From JAWXCH01 sp034440595 (GTDB lineage: Bacteria > Planctomycetota > Planctomycetia > Pirellulales > JALHPA01): DNA of 16,194 bases. The stretch is taken from NCBI GenBank assembly GCA_034440595.1, contig JAWXCH010000358.1:1-16194 (forward strand), read 5' to 3'. Under the pieces are notes generated by a model. It made no database searches. It was not told where the DNA came from and saw nothing but the letters and a program-made list of their open reading frames with translations. Shown in pieces: positions 8,291 through 13,644 of this stretch; position 1 is the stretch's first letter; every line of letters begins with the position of its first letter. Made by a program: the position numbers and the translations under genes.

Positions 8291-8322
8291 CCTAGGGTGC
8301 GCTGCTGCGCAGCGACCCTAGG
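8291..8322. repeat. Bulged palindrome, right half (14 pairs)
   Basis: CCTAGGGT (8291-8298) pairs with ACCCTAGG (8315-8322). After one unpaired G (8299), CGCTGC (8300-8305) pairs with GCAGCG (8309-8314) around the loop TGC. It is the strongest stem in the block: 14 pairs, one bulge, a three-base loop. No T-run follows on either strand, so it is not a standard terminator. Confidence 0.75.
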
Positions 8323-8334
8323 CTTCGGTATGGA

Positions 8335-8347
8335 ACGCCTTCGGCGT
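8335..8347. repeat. Small hairpin ACGCC-TTC-GGCGT
   Basis: A five-base-pair stem with loop TTC in the right half. It is the direct-orientation partner of the hairpin at 8120-8132. Confidence 0.55.
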
Positions 8348-8416
8348 ACATTGCAAATACGCCAAACTGCAATTCAACGTTTTGCCATCAGAGTCCCTGT
8401 GCATACAAACTCCCCT

Positions 8417-8522
8417 GCTAGCATTCTTGCGTAGAGACTAATGGGCAAAGCCATTGCTTTCGACCTTTAGGCGGACAATTTGAATCAAGCTGCGATTCTC
8501 ACTGGCGGAGCCAGTGGCACAC
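8417..8522 (+). repeat. Two-hairpin dispersed repeat, copy 2
   Basis: This copy begins GCTAGCAT, carries AATG(G)GC-AAA-GCCATT (8440-8455, one bulged G) and, about 45 bases further, the perfect seven-pair hairpin CACTGGC-GGA-GCCAGTG (8500-8516) followed by GCACAC. It aligns over its whole length with 54-155. It ends 38 bases from the CHAT stop codon, so as with copy 1 it sits in the 3' untranslated region of a minus-strand gene. Confidence 0.75.
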
Positions 8523-8556
8523 ATTTTTTGGATTCAGCACACATCTTTTGGATTCT
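8517..8556 (+). repeat. Tandem 20-base direct repeat
   Basis: Two adjacent 20-base units (8517-8536 and 8537-8556) share GCACACATYTTTTGGATTC and match at 18 of 20 positions. The first unit begins inside the GGCACAC tail of the two-hairpin repeat, and the second stops four bases before the CHAT stop codon. Replication slippage at the repeat end is the simplest explanation. Confidence 0.75.
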
Positions 8557-8560
8557 GACT

Positions 8561-11500
8561 TTACTGCTTGGGAACTTGCAGCACCGGATCGTCGTCCGTT
8601 TTCAATTTGGCATCATCCGCGGCAACGTCCCCAGGTGCGGCTTTCCCGGCTCCGTCGATGCCGATAGCGGCGGCCGCTTTCGCAGCGTCAGCGTTTCCGG
8701 CGGCAACGTCCGCTTTTGGCTCTTCCACTTTGATGCCCTCCGGCACCTCGGGAGGTGTTTCATTCGACTGCGGCGTCACTCCCGAGTCCAGTAGCATGTA
8801 GCCTGCCCAGAGAAATGGGTGATCGGAATTGATCGGTGCCAGGCTGGAGTTGACATCGACGCGCGGCTCACGACTGACATCCAACGGCGACGCAGAAACC
8901 AATTTGACGCTACGCTGCCAGGCCTCCGATGCAGGAACCTCTGGAAACTCCTGCACAAACTGCCGAATCAGTTCGTGACTGGTTTGACCTCCGGTTCGCC
9001 ACCGTGCCAACAGCACCGTGCGGGCACCGGTCGACATCATCCCGCAGGAGCTGAGAAACAATTCGTGCCCCGGAAATGCACCGCTTCTCTCTTTCAGCGA
9101 GTTTTCGGCGGCGGTGTGAAAGGCCGGTAATACCAGCAGATCGGCGCGCTTCCACGGCAACGACATCCATTGTCCAAGCGAGCCGGCCGATTTGATCTTG
9201 TCGAGTTGAATCGGACTCCAGTCATACGGGCCGCCGTCTCGATTGCTGATTTCGTCGAGAACTACCAGGCCATCGACGAATGAACCATACAAGGGAGATG
9301 GACCGGAGAGTGGTGTATGCAGTTGCGCCGATTTGGGAAAACTCCGCTCCAATCGCTTCACGACGGATTCTAGTAGTTCGGGATCTTCTTGAGGATGCAG
9401 CTTGCCGACCACGATAGCAAACTGAGGCGTTGGTGCTCGGCCCACTGCTGAGGTGAGAGCCAATCCGACGGTCGGCGCGTACCGGACTCGAGTCTTGGAA
9501 ATCAACGCTACTGGATTGGCCTTGTCGCCGACCTGCACCGCTTCAAAGGGAAGATACCACAACGAGCCGTCCGGGATCACGATCAATTCGTCGAACTTCA
9601 GACTAAAGTTGACCTTCGATCCGGCCAATAGCGTATCGATCACGTCTCGCGCGGCAGATTTCCAGGCCGTATCCGCCAACTGTGCGTGCGGCAACTTGCG
9701 AGTTGCGTCGTAATTGCCAATTGCTCGAAGCATCGTGACCATCTTCTTGTCCAGCAAATTCGGATTGGCCACTTTCCAACTGTCGTACTTCCCCTTCCCG
9801 ATCAATGTGCAGTGCAACTGACGCGAAGTGCGAAAGATATGCAAAATGACCTGGCCATTGACTAACTGATTTTGAATCTCCTTGGTCTTGCGGATCGGAG
9901 GAAAATTGATGTCGGCCGCTTCGCGACGGATCGCGATTTCGCGAATTAGCAACTCTTGCTGCTGGCTGACATTCAGCAACTGCTGCATCAGTTCGCTCTG
10001 CTCGCGCGATTCTGCCACTTGCTCGGCGTCCGGTGCCAGGGGAAGATTCCCCAGTTTGGCCCGTAGTTCGGCGGACTGTTTCGATAGTTCGCCATACTTG
10101 GGATAACGCGTGAGGATTTCTTGCCGCTGCAAGCGACCGGCCGTGTCCAATCGCTCGACGGGTGATTCCAGCAGCCAACGGATCGCCATCAGTCGTCCTC
10201 CCAGCGGCAGAGTCAGAAAGAATCGATGCCGCTTGGCCAGATCGGCAATTTCGACCTGTGTTTCCATGTCGCTGGCCGAATCAAACCAGGTCTCGTAAAT
10301 CAGATGGCGCGGAGTGGTCATCTGCGCCAGGGCCTCTAATGGACGAACCGTCCAATCAACAGGCAATGGATCAACCGCAAGTCGCGAGTAAATGGCGGCT
10401 GCTTTGCGAGTTGTCATGCCCGCCTGTGTCTGGCCTGATTGCGCCAGACGTGCCGTGGTGAGTTGAAGTTGATACAACCACTTGGAGCTTTGGGCCTGCA
10501 TCTTGATGGCCAGGTCCATTGCGACGTCGCCATCGCCAACTCTGCCCATTTGATAATTCGTCAATGCGGCAACGTAGTGTCTTCTGGCGCCTGGTTCACA
10601 CTGCGACATGTCATATTTGGCCATACTGGCCGTCGCCTGAGCAAGCAGCGTGACTGCCTGCTTGGTGTTGCCGGCCTGCGCCGCACTTTCCGACGCCATC
10701 AAGAGTAGCGACGTGAACAGCTCGCGCCGTCCGTTCTTTTTCGTCCAAGCGGCAGCCGACTCTAGGGGCGCAAACACCTGTTGTGGATTCAATATCGAAT
10801 GGATCAGAAATCCGTATTTGAATGCCTCTTCCAGGACCATCATGTCTCCATGCTCAGCCGCAGTGTAACTGGCCTCGGCAAACAGTGCAGCCGCCTCGGG
10901 AAGCTTGCCCGCTTCCAAATGAATGCGACCAAGTTCCAATAGTGCCAGCCCGGTGACCGGATGATCCAATGCGCCATTGAGCAATAACGATCGCTGCAAA
11001 AACGCGATCGCTTCGCCGGTATTCCCCGACGCCGCGTGCGCCATTCCTAGCTGCACGTCGATCCAGGCTTCCGACCAGTGGTTAGGCTGTCCCTGACGTT
11101 TGGCCAACTGCGCGGTGACCTGATCAGTGAGCGGTTCAATTTTGCACAGTGGACCAAGAATCTCGCGACGGCGATAGATCGCCAGCGACGTACAGCGGAC
11201 AATCTCCTGCACATTCAACGGCAGAAGTTTTGGCGTACTGATGACACCCCCTTTTTGCAACGACTTCTCGGTGACCGGTTCACCTTGCGAGATCAGCGTA
11301 GAATCTCGCAACTTTGCCAGACCGGTGACTCGCTTGCTTTGCCCCCAAGGCACCACACCGCGAGTGGTCGCCGCAGTCACCGTCTGTGGAAACTGTACCG
11401 GCACCATCCAGTTGGAATAGGCGATGTATAAGTTTAGCGCCGCGTTGTAATTTTCCATCGCGTCGCCAAGCTGGCCAAGCTTGTAGTGCGCTTCGCCAAC

Positions 11501-11770
11501 CATCGTGTAGTAGCAGATGGAATCGATCCAACGCGCCTGCACGGTGCGAACTCCACCGCGCAATTGCGACTGGAAACCCTTCAGTGCAGCTTGGTAGTCT
11601 CCCTCGTAGAGAGACGCAAAAGAAGCGTAGTAAAGTGGCCCTGGCATCTGGCGCTGTTGCGCCTGCACCGGTGCCAGCATGGCAAGCAGCAAGGCAATTC
11701 CCAGTACTGACGGCCAGATGAATCTCAAACCGGCCGGAGTGAACCGCGGCAGCCTGGAAGTAGTTACCAT
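8561..11770 (-). CDS. Exported TPR and CHAT domain protein
   Basis: This 1069-residue protein has a Sec signal peptide: basic residues, a hydrophobic stretch (about 21-32) and a likely cut after PVQA (residue 37). The middle consists of helical TPR-like repeats (about 45-480, for example YYTMVGEAHYKLGQLGDAME), then a helical linker. The C-terminal CHAT domain (about 640-995) is a caspase-like fold. Candidate catalytic residues are His885 in LLVLPAFHTAAE and Cys909 in LFLSSCGMM, and the domain closes with the typical PFLWAGYMLLDSG. His and Cys are 24 residues apart, closer than in the common ATHG...LSAC layout. A low-complexity Ala/Asp/Pro tail follows. The ATG at 11770 is preferred over the upstream 11824 because GGAGG lies nine bases before it and the signal peptide then starts correctly. 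CHAT proteins are often cysteine proteases or scaffolds; the target is unknown. A location outside the cytoplasm is implied by the signal peptide. Confidence 0.85.
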   Translation of the reverse strand: MVTTSRLPRFTPAGLRFIWPSVLGIALLLAMLAPVQAQQRQMPGPLYYASFASLYEGDYQAALKGFQSQLRGGVRTVQARWIDSICYYTMVGEAHYKLGQLGDAMENYNAALNLYIAYSNWMVPVQFPQTVTAATTRGVVPWGQSKRVTGLAKLRDSTLISQGEPVTEKSLQKGGVISTPKLLPLNVQEIVRCTSLAIYRRREILGPLCKIEPLTDQVTAQLAKRQGQPNHWSEAWIDVQLGMAHAASGNTGEAIAFLQRSLLLNGALDHPVTGLALLELGRIHLEAGKLPEAAALFAEASYTAAEHGDMMVLEEAFKYGFLIHSILNPQQVFAPLESAAAWTKKNGRRELFTSLLLMASESAAQAGNTKQAVTLLAQATASMAKYDMSQCEPGARRHYVAALTNYQMGRVGDGDVAMDLAIKMQAQSSKWLYQLQLTTARLAQSGQTQAGMTTRKAAAIYSRLAVDPLPVDWTVRPLEALAQMTTPRHLIYETWFDSASDMETQVEIADLAKRHRFFLTLPLGGRLMAIRWLLESPVERLDTAGRLQRQEILTRYPKYGELSKQSAELRAKLGNLPLAPDAEQVAESREQSELMQQLLNVSQQQELLIREIAIRREAADINFPPIRKTKEIQNQLVNGQVILHIFRTSRQLHCTLIGKGKYDSWKVANPNLLDKKMVTMLRAIGNYDATRKLPHAQLADTAWKSAARDVIDTLLAGSKVNFSLKFDELIVIPDGSLWYLPFEAVQVGDKANPVALISKTRVRYAPTVGLALTSAVGRAPTPQFAIVVGKLHPQEDPELLESVVKRLERSFPKSAQLHTPLSGPSPLYGSFVDGLVVLDEISNRDGGPYDWSPIQLDKIKSAGSLGQWMSLPWKRADLLVLPAFHTAAENSLKERSGAFPGHELFLSSCGMMSTGARTVLLARWRTGGQTSHELIRQFVQEFPEVPASEAWQRSVKLVSASPLDVSREPRVDVNSSLAPINSDHPFLWAGYMLLDSGVTPQSNETPPEVPEGIKVEEPKADVAAGNADAAKAAAAIGIDGAGKAAPGDVAADDAKLKTDDDPVLQVPKQ

Positions 11771-11779
11771 GAACACTTG

Positions 11780-11784
11780 CCTCC
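11780..11784 (-). promoter_or_regulatory. Shine-Dalgarno site of the CHAT gene
   Basis: On the minus strand GGAGG lies nine bases before the ATG at 11770. It is one of the few clear ribosome binding sites in the window, and it decides the start in favour of 11770 rather than the upstream in-frame codon at 11824. Confidence 0.65.
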
Positions 11785-12282
11785 ATCGTCGAAAAGAACT
11801 GGTCGAACCATTGCGTAGCAACAATGCTTAGCGACAATGCAGCCTGCTTTGCAACATATCGCCGTGATCGTGCCGGTCGAAAAAAGAACCATCCGCCAGC
11901 TAATTATCTTCTGTTCCAATTCGCGGACCTTTAGAACAAAAGGCCGCAATGCCTTGCTTCTATCATACTCAATGAGCAAGTGCGATGAAAATCTGGCCGG
12001 GGCTAGATTATCCCGAAAGCCATGTTCAAAAGCGCCGCCTGTGGGCAATCCTGCACTTGGGCCAAGCAGCTCAAACTGGCTCATTTGGCACCCTATCCCC
12101 CCTGTTTTACCAGGTACTGCCGACTCTCGGTCGACGCCGCCGGTCGGGTTACCAATTCGCCATTTCTGGCCAAAGTTCCTAACCGCTTCGACCGATAACG
12201 ATGGTACGGAATTTAACGGTTTTAATGATTCAGATGTCCTGCTGGACCGCGATGTCGATTCCGACTGCGGTGCCCTACTGAC
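11785..12282. other. Gene-free divergent region before the small-protein pair
   Basis: Reading frames stay open here on both strands, but none has recognisable protein character, so it is treated as non-coding. It should hold promoters for the CHAT gene (minus) and the small-protein pair (plus); no convincing -35/-10 or sigma-54 site was found. A stem with one bulged A lies at 11922-11947: GCGG then CCTTT pairs with AAAGG then CCGC, with A11926 unpaired and a seven-base loop. Confidence 0.4.
11922..11947. repeat. Nine-pair hairpin with one bulged A
   Basis: GCGG (11922-11925) and CCTTT (11927-11931) pair with AAAGG (11939-11943) and CCGC (11944-11947). A11926 is unpaired and the loop is seven bases. 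It could be a leader structure for the minus-strand CHAT transcript or another member of the bulged-stem class. It is not tied to any known element. Confidence 0.35.
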
Positions 12283-12288
12283 AGGGAG
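12283..12288 (+). promoter_or_regulatory. Shine-Dalgarno site of the first small protein
   Basis: AGGGAG lies seven bases before the ATG at 12296. It supports an 83-residue protein rather than the longer in-frame reading that extends upstream to 11837. Confidence 0.6.
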
Positions 12289-12295
12289 TTCAGCC

Positions 12296-12547
12296 ATGTT
12301 TGGTACGACGCATCAACGTAATGTACGCAAGATCCTCTGCGGCATGGCCATGACCTGCAGCATGGGGGCCGTCGGCTGCCAGGTCGATGTCGGGGGCCAG
12401 ACGCTGCCCAGTGCGTATTATCTGAAGGACGATATCCAGTTCTTCCCGGCTGGCCCACGCATGAAACTTTCACGCGAAGCGGCCGCTCAAAAGGCGTCCA
12501 ACGAAGAGCAGGCCGTGCGAATGGGTCGCGAAAACAACAATCCATAA
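12296..12547 (+). CDS. Small exported or lipoprotein-like protein, paralog 1
   Basis: I do not recognise a named family. The 83-residue product has a basic N-terminus (QRNVRK), a short hydrophobic stretch and a Cys at residue 28 in GAVGC. This could be an imperfect lipobox, with Ala where Leu is usual, so lipoprotein status is uncertain. The C-terminal half holds LPSAYY (37-42), FFP (49-51) and the block PRMKLSREAAAQKA (54-67), then NEE. The same blocks recur in the next gene: 25 of 39 aligned residues from LP to the last Arg are identical. The block from KLSRE onward looks like a charged amphipathic helix. The start is fixed by AGGGAG seven bases upstream. It is probably co-transcribed with the next gene, 94 bases away. 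Function unknown. Confidence 0.7.
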   Translation: MFGTTHQRNVRKILCGMAMTCSMGAVGCQVDVGGQTLPSAYYLKDDIQFFPAGPRMKLSREAAAQKASNEEQAVRMGRENNNP

Positions 12548-12641
12548 TTGCTAACTCAGCCCTGGCCGCGAACAAATATGTTGATCGCGACAACTTCGAC
12601 TGAGAATTCGGTCCAAGAATACCCTTTCGCGGAATCCACGG

Positions 12642-12908
12642 ATGGTCGAGCTATTAAAAGAAAATGGCCTGCGTGCAATGCTTTGCATCGCCCTCATGAT
12701 CATGGGTTTGGCCGCCATGCGCTTTCACGCAGACGTCGTGAAACAAGCGGACCGAGGTAATAAGAATTTACCCGTAGCTTACTACATTCATGAGGGGCCT
12801 CCATACTTTCCGATGAGCCCGCGAATGAAGCTGTCACGCGAAGCGGCAGCGCAAAAAGCATACAACGAAGAGATGGCATCGCGACAGAGTCAAGAAGCAA
12901 CTGAGTAG
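12642..12908 (+). CDS. Small membrane-anchored protein, paralog 2
   Basis: This 88-residue product is the partner of the preceding gene and also of no family I can name. Residues about 10-27 (LRAMLCIALMIMGLAAM) form a hydrophobic helix that is a membrane anchor or uncleaved signal; unlike paralog 1 there is no Cys at its end. Then follow LPVAYY (43-48), YFP (55-57), the identical 14-residue block PRMKLSREAAAQKA (60-73) and NEE. The conserved half therefore probably faces the periplasm. The ATG at 12642 has no strong ribosome binding site, and a later start near MLCIAL is possible. The gene looks like a tandem duplication of its neighbour that has diverged in the N-terminal anchor. Confidence 0.7.
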   Translation: MVELLKENGLRAMLCIALMIMGLAAMRFHADVVKQADRGNKNLPVAYYIHEGPPYFPMSPRMKLSREAAAQKAYNEEMASRQSQEATE

Positions 12909-13022
12909 TCCACACCACCGTTCATGCCGGGTGTACTCCTTCTGGCCGGTCGCTAGTTGTTGAACGACAACCGACGCCGATCGCCAAGTGAGTACCAGCC
13001 TCTGGGGGGGCCGGCACCCTTT

Positions 13023-13081
13023 GTGCTAACGTTCGAGCTTCCGATTCCAAATGTTGGAGTCTGCTGCTCGAACGTTGGCGC
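13023..13081. repeat. Long two-tier hairpin in the 12909-13156 gap
   Basis: AACGTTCGAGC (13028-13038) is repeated inverted at 13066-13076. The pairing extends outward by five more pairs, including two G-T wobbles, to 13023 and 13081. Inside, after a four-by-four internal loop, GATTCCAA (13043-13050) pairs with TTGGAGTC (13054-13061) around ATG. The outer arms hold AAC and GTT as in integron attC sites, but the RYYYAAC and GTTRRRY cores do not fit fully and no integrase is seen. It lies 114 bases after the second small protein and 75 bases before the GlsB-like gene. No T-run follows, so it is not a simple terminator. It may be a leader or processing structure. Confidence 0.6.
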
Positions 13082-13156
13082 ATGCAGGGAATGTCTCGAT
13101 TCATGACCTTGATCCATTGCGAACGGTAAAGCACCTCGTCTTGCGGCGAGCTTGAC

Positions 13157-13546
13157 ATGCCAAACATCGATGCCGAATATTCGCAACTGCTGCATCAATG
13201 GGCAACCGATGCGCTGACCTGGATTGGGTTTGGCACCTTGGTCGGCCTGGCTGCCAAGGCGCTCATGCCCGGTCGCGATCCGGGCGGCTCAATCGTCACC
13301 GTGCTGATGGGGATCGGCGGCAGCATCATTGGCTGTGCCACACTGATGTATCTCTCGGATGGCGCCAGAGCGACGCCGATCAGCATCATCGGCTTTCTAG
13401 TGGCAACAGCAGGCGCATTCATCCTGCTGTTCTTCTACCGCCTGTTGAATGGCAACATCATCGACGAAGGTGGGGCACCACGTCGCGCCACTCGACCGCC
13501 ATCGTACAAACGCCGCCGCACCGCGGTGCCGCATTACGAGGATTAA
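13157..13546 (+). CDS. GlsB/YeaQ/YmgE-type small membrane protein
   Basis: This 129-residue integral membrane protein matches the transglycosylase-associated (GlsB/YeaQ/YmgE) family, small proteins linked to stress response whose biochemical role is not known. Three hydrophobic helices are visible at about 19-36, 46-65 and 75-95. The family signature sits between the first two: LAAKALMPGRDPGG (31-44), then the Gly-rich MGIGGSIIG (51-59). Typical members are 80-90 residues. The extra length here is a polar N-terminus of about 18 residues and a basic, Arg/Pro-rich cytoplasmic tail (from about 105). No strong ribosome binding site precedes the ATG. It stands alone, convergent with the HDOD gene. 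Confidence 0.75.
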   Translation: MPNIDAEYSQLLHQWATDALTWIGFGTLVGLAAKALMPGRDPGGSIVTVLMGIGGSIIGCATLMYLSDGARATPISIIGFLVATAGAFILLFFYRLLNGNIIDEGGAPRRATRPPSYKRRRTAVPHYED

Positions 13547-13591
13547 GGACAAATCAGCCGCATGGTACTAGCCACCGGTTTGTGCCGCTCC

Positions 13592-13616
13592 AGCCGTGGG
13601 CTAGCGCCCAACGGCT
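13592..13616. repeat. Ten-pair stem with one bulged A between convergent genes
   Basis: AGCCGT-GGGC (13592-13601) pairs with GCCC (13606-13609) and ACGGCT (13611-13616), leaving A13610 unpaired and TAGC as the loop. It sits between the convergent GlsB-like and HDOD genes, where it could end transcription from either side, but no T-run follows. It shares the single-base bulge with the stems at 8145-8170 and 8291-8322, so it may belong to the same class of dispersed palindromes. Confidence 0.55.
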
Positions 13617-13644
13617 AATACAAGAACTAAGCTGTGACAATCTG

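Larger units (their letters stand above)
8056..8522. repeat. Large composite inverted repeat of hairpins
   Basis: The gap between the CHAT stop and the ATPase start (7987-8560) holds no gene. Most of it is an imperfect inverted repeat centred near 8210-8255. Read outward from the centre, both halves hold the same series: a CCRC-TTC-GYGG hairpin flanked by TAA/GTAA; GTTAACC leading into a long bulged palindrome; an AACGCC-TTM-GGCGT hairpin; GCTAGC; and an AATGGGC-NNN-GCCATT hairpin. The left half is inverted (8056-8210) and the right half is direct (8254-8522). GCTAGC at 8096-8101 and at 8417-8422 faces inward on both sides. Stems have changed between halves while pairing is retained. It may be a non-autonomous mobile element or a pair of REP-like modules. 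No transposase is present, and a structured-RNA role is also possible. Confidence 0.75.

Noticed and set aside
8291..8322. Calling the strong stem an intrinsic terminator
   Set aside because: No run of T follows the stem on either strand, and it lies more than 230 bases from the nearest upstream stop codon.
8056..8522. CRISPR array
   Set aside because: Repeats are individually palindromic, unequal, in both orientations and without regular unique spacers; there are no cas genes.
5527..11770. HerA-like ATPase plus CHAT protein as a defence operon
   Set aside because: They are on one strand but separated by 575 bases of repeats, and the CHAT protein has a signal peptide for export. The sequence does not support a joint cytoplasmic defence system.
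11837..12295. Upstream in-frame extension of the first small protein
   Set aside because: The frame is open but the extra residues look random, and AGGGAG seven bases before the ATG at 12296 marks the true start.
11764..12297. 177-codon minus-strand frame in the divergent region
   Set aside because: It overlaps the CHAT start and its ribosome binding site, has no domain-like features, and lies opposite another open frame. Both are probably chance.
13023..13081. Calling this hairpin an integron attC site
   Set aside because: Core boxes deviate from RYYYAAC/GTTRRRY, there is no integrase in the window, and there is no second attC-like site flanking a cassette. It is kept only as an unassigned hairpin.
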